Source: a virus. From it: 64,000 nucleotides of DNA. The position numbers were made by a program, and so were the translations under genes. Shown piece after piece: positions 43,901-48,593 of the stretch. Position 1 is the first letter of the stretch; the number at the start of each line of letters is the position of its first letter. The DNA is taken from positions 30,662-94,661 of IMG/VR virus record IMGVR_UViG_3300046616_000358. One strand, given 5' to 3'. The notes below the pieces were generated by a model that was given only the letters and a program-made list of their open reading frames with translations, had not been told where the DNA came from and made no database searches.

Positions 43901-45018
43901 GCGGCCTGGCGCGCCAGTTGTTCGGCGCTCAGCTGGGCGCCGCCGTTTGCCGCAGCCAGCCGTGCGCTTTCGTTGGCCACCATGGCTTCGGTCAGGCGCG
44001 CGCTTTCCTTGGCCACCATGCCGGCCGCCAGTTTTTCGGCCACCGCAGTGGCGCCGGCCTTGCCGACGAACGAACCGATGCCGGCGGTGGCCAGCATCTG
44101 CACGCCCTGGCCGCCGGCGTAGCCGATGCCGTGCGTGAGCCAGTCGACCAATGCGCCCAGGTCGCCCTGCTTGGCCTGGTCGTAGGCATAGTTGAACGAA
44201 TCGCTGGGCTTGGCATCCTGCGCGATCTTGTTGCCCCAGTCCTTGTAGCCGGCCATGCCGGCTTGCTTGATGCCGGTCGCAATCCCGCCTTCGCCCACCA
44301 GGCTCTCGGCCTGGGCGCCGGCGCCGGCCAGCAGGCCGTAGCCGAGCTGCGGCAGTTGCTGGAAGGCTTCCTTGGCGCCGCGCATCAGGTTGCTGCTGGT
44401 GTCCTTCGGCGGGGCCGCCGGGGTGTCGACGTAGGCGTTGAAGGCGTCCCAGTTCAGGTCGCCCTGCGGTGCGCCGAGGTAGGCCGGCTGCGGCTTGCCG
44501 CTTGGCGTGGGGCCGGCGCCTGGTTGTCCCATGCGGCCCAGCACCATGTCGGCGTAGGCGCGCGGGGTGGTGCCGTTGGCGTCGGCGCGGTCGGCGCGGA
44601 TGCTGCCGTCGGCCAGGATCGCGCCGCGGCCGCCGATGTAGGCGGCGGCGGTCTTGCGCAGGTCGCCGCCGAAGTGGGCGTAGTCGGCGTCAAGCTTGCG
44701 GTTGGCCGCAGCCACGCGGTCGTCTTCGTTGTCGAAGGTTTCGCCGGGCAGCGCATAGTCGTGGAAGGTGGGCGCGGTGATCTGCATGGCGCCGCGCGCG
44801 TCCTGCTTGCTGACCGCTTCCGGGTTGCCGCGCGACTCCACGTGGCGGATCGCCGCCTTCAGCTGGCCCAGCGGGTCGAGCGCGTCGGCGCCGGGCGTGC
44901 CGGCGTCGGGCGCGTCGCTGCCGTCGGCGGCGGCGCCGTTCACGTAGGCGTTGAACGCGTCCCAGTTCAGGGATTGGGCGGGGTTCTGGAGGTAGTCGGG
45001 CTGCGGTTTGGTGGCCAT
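22903..45018 (-). CDS. Giant 7371-residue polyvalent virion/effector protein (PLxRFG type)
   Basis: One uninterrupted frame. Residues 48-165: lytic transglycosylase (AAIRHVESRGN, Glu61; GAMQI). About 200-560: Ala/Gly-rich helices. About 640-900: coiled coil. 1090-1215: ParB-like domain (DGHHQW at 1181). 1885-2045: DUF6884 (LLLIACSDRK; ISAKHGL). 2090-2345: tRNA-guanine-transglycosylase/DpdA-like barrel (DSGAYT at 2144; MPDVV at 2206; HILGA at 2296). 2440-2560: second ParB-like domain (DGWHRL at 2532). 4825-4950: GNAT-like (RGKGIATALF). About 5150-5360: IEEMQSDW domain of PLxRFG proteins. HEFVH zincin at 5615-5619. 5740-5890: polyvalent nuclease-like domain. 5995-6160 and 6175-6370: two ADP-ribosyltransferase-like domains (VVYHGT; PVYHGG). 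PLMRFG at 6700. 6900-7371: hydrophobic C-terminal region. Such proteins are thought to enter the cell with phage DNA. No helicase or methylase domain was found in it. Confidence 0.9.
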   Translation of the reverse strand: MATKPQPDYLQNPAQSLNWDAFNAYVNGAAADGSDAPDAGTPGADALDPLGQLKAAIRHVESRGNPEAVSKQDARGAMQITAPTFHDYALPGETFDNEDDRVAAANRKLDADYAHFGGDLRKTAAAYIGGRGAILADGSIRADRADANGTTPRAYADMVLGRMGQPGAGPTPSGKPQPAYLGAPQGDLNWDAFNAYVDTPAAPPKDTSSNLMRGAKEAFQQLPQLGYGLLAGAGAQAESLVGEGGIATGIKQAGMAGYKDWGNKIAQDAKPSDSFNYAYDQAKQGDLGALVDWLTHGIGYAGGQGVQMLATAGIGSFVGKAGATAVAEKLAAGMVAKESARLTEAMVANESARLAAANGGAQLSAEQLARQAATNIATRTTSAQLTKQATTNVAAHLGQTAAIGASALGMEGGEIYGDLTSSNPDRVLSGAELAKAFGATLAAGGLEFVGDKIGLDVMLGKSRFMKPAAALPGIQGRAARGGLGALGAAPIEGATEYGQTLLEEYGKGNDPFSNASRAQAEDAAALGTLGGGVMGTVGGAVSAPQRTPQRAPAPVAAPVPPLAPNAGPLATAAHAAATAAAAAANAPYNPIPYQATPVPAVPVAAAPGMALTPTDPNALDFEGNRDMQGAHKRTPITPLQEGGGAAPAYDNGIDYDGRLRAADDPNEVANALAAEAAREQATQQHAGEIDDWDNEQDAAEIARRVAAAEAAEKAHAAAAEQQAAAARQAAAATQAQADYLATQRLQRASELEAVNGRLDAHQAATSRNNRLDVLDQVLGELPTVPAKQQLAVFAERLRRDGYRNSAPSADEIAHVERHGAAAQAFNEPVFAAPNELVDAVPERKAAAPTAAAPAPALPPELLAAAQRSKNGTDFWKELNKAKVPAGQREPLMTAFKAFVKNGRKAPPTATGAAHAGHAADAGQRNDGLGSAAPAAPVQAGEQGRRQADQAAGENRAAVPAAPAPGAGPDVSAASTAADAQPALAEDAPAAEKVERNAFGLPLGVSFIGTEKTTVAQLKAGDWITPQGRPARVVQVTDNGDGTFTLLLETPTSKFSDTFAGNLQVPRKIPGIRAQPAAAPTAADPVTELAGHQIDRDWTAFAPDSGTLAIPRADMPQVKAEHRGALVNFLAARGVPHQQEEVLPSTLHPTQQEFSHAKVEQAKAHEGGDRAILVSSDNHVLDGHHQWLARLEDNDPIRVIRFAAPIRDLIPLAHEFPSAEVADGATQTADKAAEVAPAAASPATAAQKIRAAFEALPHATLGSWHPITVEHNGVTQHFLANQKKVTSTGKSLSAIHLVTIKRGRMLAGDPLSLIANYYKLDGSNNLADEGMPTAPTEGQLAKWQGAGFPLPELPAAPATLSLGKLPNSAEPITVQNGVVHIGKYAAQDFNTGADVTVPDHATPQQIKDALQQAGAIGRGNKIFGMPKDTAPDAAAAPTETPGARRSAWSKLGDAVAFAMPHSASLMRPGTDDFKAAAAKLGIPVADAKLAWNVKMNDDMPTPSKSAPEFASPYQQSAPAAPNAPNEAKSAPSAPAVTPDTAPKAEPAAETDPLDAELADAWGHLGDVLGDMSGAKLNARGQLYTAGDLLPALSKVIELLVRKGFRSFAAAMGAAGKGMRANPKLAPFANDISARQWKAAYHAIADYHDGTDSEDAVAALSAEQVLAYVHPLETTAPAAPTPPAENGTPAPTGEPTRDAAGSQAQTNHDPALVKRGQTAALDGYAMHPPSDVRKKAEREAWEAGWLDGKRQRDTLLAAKEPVTVGARTATPTLNRQHAVVWRDERAGKDYGSAEEARTALSQADAADRASDAAIGALPERARELTTQELNRLSIKAMTDAQLQRAQRELPKRAEPVAREIEARRAARAASAVAPAATQQQIHAYDPTDARPLLLIACSDRKLAGIHKAADLYQGSMFEMLRKWMPEDPRARPDVYVISAKHGLIHADKPIENYEQAMTPERRAALLAEGVDLADFAHKNFSSVFIAAPSDYREVAAAYVQQLQKAGFVAPGIEPSGTEGFIGVQRGQLGEYLRALDAQAKTNNVAHELVIPESHPAAELEAQRRLAATVANAGNPVDIDGEFKPGVYGTPEQPLRFLSGMSAPGDFTRMFANGKNVGISVLELSKVSTPKIAQQLADTEGTYLFVDSGAYTIHGRNQREAEAAEKEQREAAAPAQLDPDALFDRYEEIERELSKASAGMAMGRMFLVMPDVVTDQTASLALVEKYAEQINGFGLQAIVPLQGGPLSLTAAYEQMMRHLGLDPAGDIAPIIGIPSAVEGVSDAELTDLLRQYGDNIHGVHILGAASDERLQPRLDAILASGYDGNVSADANRLRALITENRPRNDALHHIMQSDMADGRPRPRIVRDDQRAEPGRELSELERRAQDAETVDPEALTEHDLTTQQLNRLSIKAMTDAQLLRAQQELPKRAKPIADEIARRGLQAGQRAGEVPSWFAEGSKTDPFAASDDAIYMLEADEAQDWDWRIARVPVGSIIAQDEAPEPEQLDERLKAIRDAETVSRPIYELQSDGRVTIIDGWHRLQVAKRNGQTHIEALVGKPPIAAEEPAAVDAPPPAPAAEVPAPEGEQKFYVTMLRDSRVARLAGPFDTKEQAEAMVARAREVANEVDSRSAFDAFGVSGITSTEHRPGTLNERLGIGAASQAAPSFETYADAMDWVSARAKQLNMPLQKYHATDEYKSVYPTLQEIYKAEKAGTDAALLAKMKEAGLAIGDKVQTFVPSAFLGGATYTGTIVQRGGAPHVKIDGQMTVSSNGRLRETSSMKWDGRWKKAEAAAEVPAPATPPQAPFKVGDQVHFASGIYSNQNGNHANGTVESISDNGRLVVRAESGAGFAVMPNDYGTLAAGKPPGRQTAPQVEAPKARQPNGSDSKKAAELFKKPGTAAKQYPAGTISALVSKAVPFGKLYSDSDYRKQLAKIRAGLTDLGISKTTTDGIIDAAKAIAARKANGRMDFLRPVEVVDAMRSYGLIEEARPVPEVAPAAPADSPVHLEGSPAYAALEARGKINDAKVDALSDDQVRAMYAAMELAGNKQSVEAMRATIKAEHPDDVEAGLQALADQDLVREHFGTPGQTTKAEQAVPAAPQPALAAEHIEAGHTEPATPTVITASLKKAADHTIMNNEEARADLIQKINAAILTAGADTTTNAEDTELHAAARALEDAREAVNKASSPSQRDAARAKVRAAEQRAMAARKAAHFITFDVPGDGKFTVANNKDNLTRFRDQVMATEGFKGRPRPQKSTIRLGTSPETAIHDMLEQGEQVAAHALAQQIGKPFRFTQNDKDGTPNLYTDVRDVTDLPHGVRAYVGRRHGAKKNPWLVIEHQSGLAIGNGGATSAAAAINVARSKLDTASKDTLANAIHKMAATAPDEAALETAWLAAAEQSDQAFADQADISARRAADKRRALDEQEAAERAARADTPVGKLEAAGFTVRGTNDTLKSGNPLIIHSPGSNTGTELYWYDRAKDTYRVAASGGARSAPGIPFDAAIAWLKNWYADEAKTKAPAKPAAPAPAPAAEPKPLERTLVGRTAAILLHDIQDKEALDTRADADALRQRGMGLVDLIHGSSLPRNIGDMLVRDIDHLWDQRAVNHRKPSISEAGRAKALRDTLQQIIDTAEQAAPQAAPQAAEPPAIPDGFKPMREKHYRAGVLTQGYAPHDVGDRVKNTKTGHTGVIEGMIGSGPLIHVAMVKYDNGTTQSAPMASLEAEQGTTTPAASEPQPMTGPQRAPFKVNFANPYEDGNIVKLDGKPWQVRSGMNGWYLTDTGNYRGTHPVVRDVKSMSDLIGMVEQQAAATPAAAPAKPTAAQNTARFDALRAKLRDHGLSEPEAAEMRRLDPAYPSPEDVAAKAKDTGVPAAFLASRPGFWDGERQVWTESDAELQAYYARDQAEAEQRRAYGDYQRADSARRAIEDAVYNDPAFAAYRGMSKQDMAPFHHEVARRLLADAARVDAERNTEGSFEQLLVAKRADERWADTARAMNKAALDEARDASSELDQLSTEGYVTPEQHAALKAAMNEASDPLELADLLHDAATKAYQLKDATEAIKAQPAANDAREPWQLTRDDYAKAQAGAYISKRGGNVPAKAADDVYSHAYGQHERLVNEAITRGDDVPEEVRAEYQQDEAPAAATTEAADTLTPAQAQQHMTWRDLGQRDGVTTHRLMFSEDGQDGSGSITIANVQKIGNGKWQVGDDGERYDGLRDAKKAATSAGIDYLRREGYVAKEDAATIPSNSAELEGTTPEQEPWELTRAAYLDAVRAGRDFPQLGVKPTPLATLRGAKDFDRLDAQAASHHEAAVTMAAAEGKPVPDAVLEDYPSLKPVVAARSKQEPTATTDPIAIVRTIAKAQPFAKYEDVRDAALAAVQEQTGKRWNEHDQSRGSMLRDPLAEAIHDGQYSGMHDYAASLPVHISESAIPLGAAVRAFAGTSHSPEARGASVRRSYFRDVMALWQRFERAYHAAPADRQADFVAEFNSAAAHYAALTNSYLAAHSRVMSSMITGPARFPVESNRKKGESADRRAEEANEYLDKAAKRLTRVLRGAVDQSLASELKNAQAKLAGREQTQELYKATNAALRKDDDAQLAALGYQPDQIAALKKPDFAGRTGIPAYQLQNNNAEIRRLRDRVEEITRRIADAEAHADDADAQAAISAAKENGDAVEATGPRLVRNAALNRLQVFFDGKPAAEIRAQLKSAGFKWAPSTGAWQRQLTDNAVRAAQEILDGLVPTVATAAEPTPPPVAVDERIRFAPTDTGRAAIEGTVEQIDTMQAGNLRITLRQDDGNTRQVYSHEGTITNLSTAEDASDSEPLMGNLRAGFTKQERGHDAAQYIWRDGTTQISVGFAHVDDEITNDMEVVRGDDDARPRGKGIATALFLTGLDEFAARFPEASFRSESTLSDDSTRLYERLQQAGVPFARDGNAFVLSNSDLHMLDFARIKDALAANAGTLMGNLRAAPGYYSELARQIGSAKQATMPADQWASWLSANAAKLGIKKDELDWSGILDYLALRAKDKLTRDDLAAYLDQNGVRVQEVEKGTPPVNYEAMTDAQLRTEYERITGDEPFDDQGRAEIIAALREVDAYGAQEGNDGATKYGRYTLPGGAHYRELLLTLPMDGPATVQGLSDAQLRTLVERNDDDADTDGASRADLLAMIDAMELDSDDIAKATGKHTANYQSGHWAEPNIVAHIRMNDRVDADGHRVLFIEEMQSDWAQQGKKLGFDASGVNHQAELEAAGSAARAALEANDLLGFDSLGQAMAAVRSHGDWQDRWEVDTADQRDAINRFRDLSERHTQRASQGLVPAPFVTSTEGWLQLAIKRVITYAAAHGYDKVAFVNGQQSAERYDLSKSVNAIEWDIAAAAKDTTRVRIELTAQGAQTLYVDNATGEVLRGSGPLGDVAGKSLDDVIGKELAEKIMAQPTGELSGDGLKVGGDGMKAFYDQIVPQNVNAVLKKLGGGKVEAVGIAQPKGRPTEYANFDAWMAAPDTATLDQPGFTLTDTLRTKATAGLPLFNQAATSTASATDQTLYHAIDSGASATDLLHQIAATSATPFQRALAEQLLANQVNPTVGTGNAADYTFATGMPAQGHGAGYAPTSNHVVLFEANGAATNLLHEFVHAATASALRKGGKAAMQMKALYADAKRSGQLASHYGMRNLDEFVAEAHANPAFQHALQQVQSGPRSLWDRFVDIVRAVLGMGKAQHDLLSQVLAVGRDLMAENNGSSSTDASLHGNLTQIATHAFKRWFGDWQQAAQATRLTQGAPVATLQGDEISANRSNEHAALQAMRKQARAWGQAQLVGGYTNQATGQAIEVRAHGIKETLQHGGGIDKIRALAALPALLEHGVLVADATNVKNAAQRMLAFAAKVRIAGNDFIVTAGVREDANGRLFYDHELMDLMPVADADRLSSQSGPEGQTTDPNGNPAPAAPPLNDRTPRAAPQAGPAQGADAAGYSTNSTGPQGGNSAPGPIRNTLPTAPTLNDMTRQFLLQANAAGLSKVVNPDGTPRVVYHGTMHDVSAFRDDKGRTRTPLQHMLHRLGFTPTAGDFFFAANPEFAGVYAGQHGALNGGNVLPVYLHISNPARYDAAAPHGQSLAEAMRSARQAGHDGMLVRNWREQLTREDGSYGPIDSDVYIAFDAGQIKSATGNNGNFDPANPSLLGVNSSRAAQRGPEVNMAPMETNTQAFKDWFGASTVVDPATGAPLPVYHGGRDAITQFEYKGNGGTHPYFYFAESKEWIKRFHKQEHYVGMIAPGDEAKTARDIKYTTAYLALAHPLDLSHKAYRNPAGWKQFFADHGVTLPARVIKQFDLTPWFQDIAAWHLFRYDQGDFQTALVDAGYDGLKMKEPRGGSHSQITYAVFRPDQIKIVNGKPGGGGGGVAQEAVTRPPGEPGASDLMGNLRQDLGTVLSNAYNNAKQVELAAGYQVGDFLDRTGKVSWWHKTIGTMDNLARRHPAFNAVYRAVQSFLGEVSRVAVAAAERAPRLLPQLEHLRDIAGANRKQAVSAADTKAIAAPIFEGTLLWARDESGRPVKVSELEADAATMRAADKAAALLLRGAIDQAEFDTWMQAAPVYAETINRLYEHNVLQPGVVWSDAELRALFQLDPGQIGLYREFRAAIAQSVGNLTISEMLKMGGKDARGALTQQATAAPDLASAALLLRHHYEALAQQDPALAAQHLATAQQIGNLADKGQALIDRGYAPLMRFGKYTVYVTENQQQVYFGMFEDSEDAAKMARKMQADHQHATVRQGTVSEEKYKLFAGISPETVELFGTMLGLGADANASDAAYQDYLRLTKANRSALKRMIHRKGTAGFSEDPGRVLASFIYSNARLTASNLHSGQIDEAVEAIPQQQGQLADEAVKLRQHIRDPQSGGTFLSGLMFAQFLGGSVASAMVNATQPIAITLPYLSQYGGVKKAFARIKQATIDAAKKDIADPDLAQALKDAAAVVAPQEIHFLQAQGAGKGTLLAGDGTRVGDARAAAHNTLAKVKLGWGKLFALAELANRKITFIAAYRTAREEGLPNPTAFATEAVNRTQFVYNAGNKPRWARNPVGGLLLTFKQYSVNWLELLSQMAFAGRPGSPERKAGQRAVLYMLAVLFMLGGADGLPFEQDLEDAIDGVLQRLGYNFSSRRKKQEFLAGVLGDGGADFITHGLSALPGMPVDFAGRMGMGNLVPGSGLWTKKENYTRDLGELAGPAGDFAKRAFTASGKALGGNLAGAAHDLAPLAVRNVVQGIDMARTGTYRDARGYIVNHTTPLEAGMKAIGFQPNSTAAIQDAKGQALNMISQARMRSQEIAEHWAQGRANHDEAMVAEARDMRDDWNEKNPDTKVNISMPGIIRRAKAMREDALARTQKTAGKALKQAVKRELSEVRD
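37723..37836. repeat. Direct repeat, right flank of the DUF6884/TGT module
   Basis: A 37-bp stretch (37781-37817) is identical to 39506-39542. The similarity extends to both sides, including an identical 18-bp GGCGCGCTTGGGCAGTTC. It encodes a roughly 40-residue motif (LNRLSIKAMTDAQL) that occurs twice in the giant protein, on both sides of the DUF6884/DpdA-like module. Confidence 0.85.
39448..39561. repeat. Direct repeat, left flank of the DUF6884/TGT module
   Basis: Partner of the repeat at 37723-37836; the exact 37-bp core is 39506-39542. The two copies are 1725 bp apart, a multiple of three, so exchange between them would delete or insert the module in frame. Confidence 0.85.
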
Positions 45019-45041
45019 GGGTATGTGCGCTTATTCGGGGG

Positions 45042-47189
45042 TTACAGGCCGGCGACGCGGCGGGCGTCGCGCACGGCTTTCAGCTGGGCGTTGGAGAGGG
45101 TGCCGGCCTCGGTCTGGTCGGCAAACCACGCCAGCTCCTGTTGCAGCGTGGCGCGCGCGGCGCCGTGCTTGAGCGCGGCCAGGTGGGTCGCGAAGCTGGC
45201 GGCGACGTCGGCGCGGCGGGCGTCCATCGCGCTCTCGTAGCGGTTGCGCGAGTTGCTGCCGCCCACGCGCTGGTTGAAGGCCTCCATCTGCTGCTGGCGT
45301 TCGGCCACGCTGGCGGCGCTGGGCAGCACGCGCGGCGCCTCGGGCGCGGCGGCCGGCTTGCCGGCGGCCGGGGCGGGCGCGCCGGGGCCGGCCGGGGCCG
45401 GCTGGGTCGCGGCCGACATCAGTTCCTGCAGCGACTTGCTGCGGAACGCCGCCAGCAGGCGCGCGGCATCGCCGGCCGGCGGCAGCGACTGGGCGCGGAA
45501 CTGGGCCAGCAGCTTGGCCGAGTCGCTGTCGGGCGGGAGGTTCGGGTTGGCGGCATCGGCGGCGGCCTTGGCCTGCAGCGCGGCGTCCTTGGCCACGGCA
45601 AACGCGCGCGCGCTGGCGGCGTCGCCGCCGTTGCTGCGGGAACGGGCCAGCGCCACCTGCTTGGCGTACTGGAAACCGTTGCCGTCCAGCGTCGGGCTGC
45701 CGTTGTCGTTCTTGCTGGTGTACAGGGTTTCCAGCGCCTTGTCGTCGTCGGGAGCCCACACCGGGGCGCTGCCGCTGCCGCCGTGCAGTTTGGCCCAGGC
45801 TTCGGCGGCCTTGATCCGGTCTTCGCGCTTCATGTGCTCGTTCTGGTCGCTGCGGTAGCCGGCGGTGGTCTCGGCGTTCTTCTCGGCGGCGGCGGCGGTG
45901 CGGCCCTGGTTGGCCAGCGTGCCCTGGTGGAAAGCGGCGGTGTCCTGGCGCGTGGCGGCCTTGTCCAGCAGGTCGAGGCGGGACTTCAGGTCCAGCGTCT
46001 GGTACAGGTTGAGCGCGGTGTCGATCTCGGCGCGGCTGCCGTCGGCGTTGGCCACGGTCAGCTTGTAGGTCGGCACCGTTTCGCCGCTGGGCAGGGTGGT
46101 GGTGGTATGCACCGGGGTGCCCACGATTTTGCCGCTGCGGTTGTCGCCCAGGCCGTTGTACAGGGCCATGCCGCCTTGGAAGTCGCCGCGGTCGAAGGCC
46201 TGGGTGGCCTGAATCACGCCTTCGCTGGCCATCTTGGCCAGCAACTGCTTGGTCTGGGCATAGGTTTGCGGGTCGACGTCGCCGGCCCTGGCCTGGGCGT
46301 CCAGCACGTAGCTGTAGCGGCCCAGTACGCTGGCCATCTGGCGCGGCGGCGGGATGCCGGCGGCGGCGGGCAGCAGCGGCGCGGCGGGCGTTCCCGTATG
46401 CGCGGGAACGGCGGCCGGGGCGGCCAGCAGCGCGGCCTGGTCGTTGTGCAACTGCTGGGCGTAGGCGGTGGCGGCGGCCGGGGTGGCGAAGATGCCCAGG
46501 TGCTTGCCGGTTTGCTGGTACCGGGCGGCGGCCTCGTCGTTGCTCATGACGCGGCCGTCGTCGCTGACGGTCGGGATCAGGACTTCGCCCTGGTCGGTGC
46601 CGATCGAGATCGAGCGTACCGTGCTGGTGGTGCCGTCCGGGTTCTGCACGCGCGGGCGGTTGGCGAGGTCGATGTTGCCGGGGGCCAGCTGGCCGGGCAC
46701 CGCAGCGGCGCCTTGGGCGGCCGGGGCCAGCGCACGCGCTTGGGGGGCGCCGGCCAGGTCGGCGGCCAGCGGGGCGGCGTGGCTGGCCGCGCCCTGCAGC
46801 GGGGCGCTGGTGACGTGCTCGGCCGGGTTGTCCACCGGGTAGCTCTGCACGCCGGGGCTGGCCGGGTCGTTCATGCCGCCCGGGGCACTGGGGGCGGTCG
46901 GGGCGCTGGCGGTCTGGGGCGCGGGGGCGCTCGGCGTGCTGGGGGCGGCGGCCGGCGCGGCGAACTTGGCGTCGTACTCGGCACCGGCGCGTTTCTTGTC
47001 GTCGCGGATGCGGTCGGCCTCGCTCCAGTCGTAGCGCTGGCGCGAGCGCACTTCTTCCTGGTAGGCGCGGTCCTTCTCGGCCTGCGCATCCTGGGCGGCG
47101 CGGCGGGCGTCGTCTTCCTGCTGGCGCAGTTCGTCCTTGTAGGCCTTGTAGCCGGCGGCCATGCCGGTGATGTTCAGTCCGAAACCCAT
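45042..47189 (-). CDS. Probable internal virion protein
   Basis: This 715-residue protein lies directly upstream of the giant gene. The N-terminus is a charged coiled coil after [21 protein letters not shown] central domain (about 175-260) has [22 protein letters not shown] and [12 protein letters not shown], a motif set that I recall from phage structural and ejection proteins. The rest is helical with Ala/Pro linkers. Position between a gp14-like gene and the giant protein suggests an ejection-complex component. No catalytic motif is seen. Confidence 0.65.
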   Translation of the reverse strand: MGFGLNITGMAAGYKAYKDELRQQEDDARRAAQDAQAEKDRAYQEEVRSRQRYDWSEADRIRDDKKRAGAEYDAKFAAPAAAPSTPSAPAPQTASAPTAPSAPGGMNDPASPGVQSYPVDNPAEHVTSAPLQGAASHAAPLAADLAGAPQARALAPAAQGAAAVPGQLAPGNIDLANRPRVQNPDGTTSTVRSISIGTDQGEVLIPTVSDDGRVMSNDEAAARYQQTGKHLGIFATPAAATAYAQQLHNDQAALLAAPAAVPAHTGTPAAPLLPAAAGIPPPRQMASVLGRYSYVLDAQARAGDVDPQTYAQTKQLLAKMASEGVIQATQAFDRGDFQGGMALYNGLGDNRSGKIVGTPVHTTTTLPSGETVPTYKLTVANADGSRAEIDTALNLYQTLDLKSRLDLLDKAATRQDTAAFHQGTLANQGRTAAAAEKNAETTAGYRSDQNEHMKREDRIKAAEAWAKLHGGSGSAPVWAPDDDKALETLYTSKNDNGSPTLDGNGFQYAKQVALARSRSNGGDAASARAFAVAKDAALQAKAAADAANPNLPPDSDSAKLLAQFRAQSLPPAGDAARLLAAFRSKSLQELMSAATQPAPAGPGAPAPAAGKPAAAPEAPRVLPSAASVAERQQQMEAFNQRVGGSNSRNRYESAMDARRADVAASFATHLAALKHGAARATLQQELAWFADQTEAGTLSNAQLKAVRDARRVAGL

Positions 47190-47228
47190 AGGTGCTCCGT
47201 CGGTGTTGGTTCAGTCAAGTGGGCGGTT

Positions 47229-47579
47229 TCAGCGTTTGCGGAAAGGCCGTAATCCGGGGGCCGGCAACAGCCAGCTGCCGCCCCGTGGCCAGGTGCCGCG
47301 CTGGCGCAACTTGGCGTCGAGCGCGCGCAGGGTCGCGGGCGTCAGGGGCGGCGGCGCCGGGGCCGCGCTGCTGGTGATGAAGCGGAAGCTTTCAATCCTG
47401 CCAATCTCGCCGGTCAGCGGTTCCATGCTGGGCAGGTAGGCATCCGGGCGCCGCGCAAAGCGGGCCTGGCTCTGCGCGCGCAGGTAGCTGGCGCGCGCCG
47501 ACAACGGCCCAAAGTCTTGGCCGCGCCACATGCGCTGCGGGGCGCGCCACAATCGCTTGAAGCCGTAGTCGGCTGCCAT
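47229..47579 (-). CDS. Small late protein
   Basis: This 116-residue basic protein starts at ATG 47579, overlapping the previous stop. It has an Arg-rich N-terminus (DYGFKRLWRAPQRMWRGQDF) and a Pro-rich C-terminal half. It lies among virion genes and is probably a minor virion or assembly protein; no family is recognised. Confidence 0.55.
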   Translation of the reverse strand: MAADYGFKRLWRAPQRMWRGQDFGPLSARASYLRAQSQARFARRPDAYLPSMEPLTGEIGRIESFRFITSSAAPAPPPLTPATLRALDAKLRQRGTWPRGGSWLLPAPGLRPFRKR

Positions 47580-48274
47580 CAGGTGCCCATGCTTTCGCCG
47601 TTCGGCAAGGTGTAGCCGTCGTTGCCGCCGCTGTACATGTTGGCGTTGCTCATGCCGTTGCCGGGGCTGGAACCGAAGCCGAACTTGTTCCAGTCCACCT
47701 TCGACAGGCCACCGATCAAATTGCCGGCGGCGCTGCCCAGCGCGGTGCCGTTGGCCTGCTCGTTGGCGGCAATCCGGCTGGCGCTGTTGGCGGCGTTGGC
47801 CATGCCGGTGGTGGCGTTGGCCACCAGCCCCTTGCCCAGGCCCAGCGCGTCCAGCTGGTGGGCGTAGGCGGTATCCTTCACCTGCTTCCTGGCCGTGTTC
47901 TGGGCGGTCGCGCCCATGGCGGCGCCTTGCAGGTTCAGGTTGGTCTGCGCGACCTGGGCGGCGGCGCTGGACGGGTCGAAACCGACCGTCCTGCTCAGGC
48001 GGTCTTCGGCCTTGCCCAGTTCGCTCGAGACCCCGGCCTGGGCTTCGGCGGCGGCCGCGTTCCTCGCTGCGGGGGTGTCGTAGTTGGTGGCATCGGCCAC
48101 CATCTTCTGTTCCAAGGGCTGGTAGGTGGTCTTGTAGCTGTTCCACTGGTCCTTGGCGATCTCGCCCTGGTAGGCGTTGGCGTCGATCGCGCGGTCCTGG
48201 GCGTCGCTGGCGTTCTTCGACGACTCGTATTGCATGACGCCGCCAAAGACGGCGGCTGCGGCTCCCCATGGCAT
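47579..48274 (-). CDS. Internal virion/DNA-ejection protein, gp14-like
   Basis: This 231-residue protein starts MPWGAAAAVFGGVMQYESSK, with an Ala/Gly-rich hydrophobic N-terminus and a long helical middle with many Ala, Gln and Asn. It ends with a Gly/Ser/Asn-rich tail. This layout is typical of T7 gp14-like and P22 gp7-like ejection proteins that form the channel through the envelope. The assignment is from architecture and gene order rather than a specific motif. Confidence 0.6.
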   Translation of the reverse strand: MPWGAAAAVFGGVMQYESSKNASDAQDRAIDANAYQGEIAKDQWNSYKTTYQPLEQKMVADATNYDTPAARNAAAAEAQAGVSSELGKAEDRLSRTVGFDPSSAAAQVAQTNLNLQGAAMGATAQNTARKQVKDTAYAHQLDALGLGKGLVANATTGMANAANSASRIAANEQANGTALGSAAGNLIGGLSKVDWNKFGFGSSPGNGMSNANMYSGGNDGYTLPNGESMGT

Positions 48275-48275
48275 G

Positions 48276-48593
48276 TCAGTTCTCCTCGATCAGGGTGGCG
48301 TCGATGGCGTCGACGTCGGTCTCGCTGGTGGCGTGGATGCAGAACCAGTCGATGGCGGTGATGGCGGTGATGGTGTGTTCGCGCCCGGCGGCAATGGTGA
48401 TGCCGGCCGGGCCGCTGTAGCTGGTGGCGACGCCGTCCACTTCGACCACGGCGCGCCCGCGCGCCAGGATGCTCAGGTGGTCGAAGCGGTGCTTGTGGGT
48501 CGCCACCGCCTGGCCGGCCGCCAGGTGCATCTGCTTGGCGTAGACGGCGGGGCCGAAGTGGTGGGTGATCTGGTAGTCAATCGGGTCAGTCAT
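48276..48593 (-). CDS. Cupin-domain protein
   Basis: This 105-residue protein is a single cupin barrel: HKHRFDHLSILARG with metal ligands His33 and His35, then VEVDG and a GREHTITA strand. It is coupled by a 4-bp overlap to the dioxygenase gene upstream. Cupins of this size bind metals or small ligands. Its placement among virion genes is unusual; it may assist the dioxygenase or be a virion component. Confidence 0.75.
   Translation of the reverse strand: MTDPIDYQITHHFGPAVYAKQMHLAAGQAVATHKHRFDHLSILARGRAVVEVDGVATSYSGPAGITIAAGREHTITAITAIDWFCIHATSETDVDAIDATLIEEN

Noticed and set aside
22903-45018. DarB-like helicase/methylase polyprotein
   Set aside because: Giant phage proteins of this type often carry SNF2 helicase and methylase domains, but no Walker A, DEAH or DPPY motif was found in this one.
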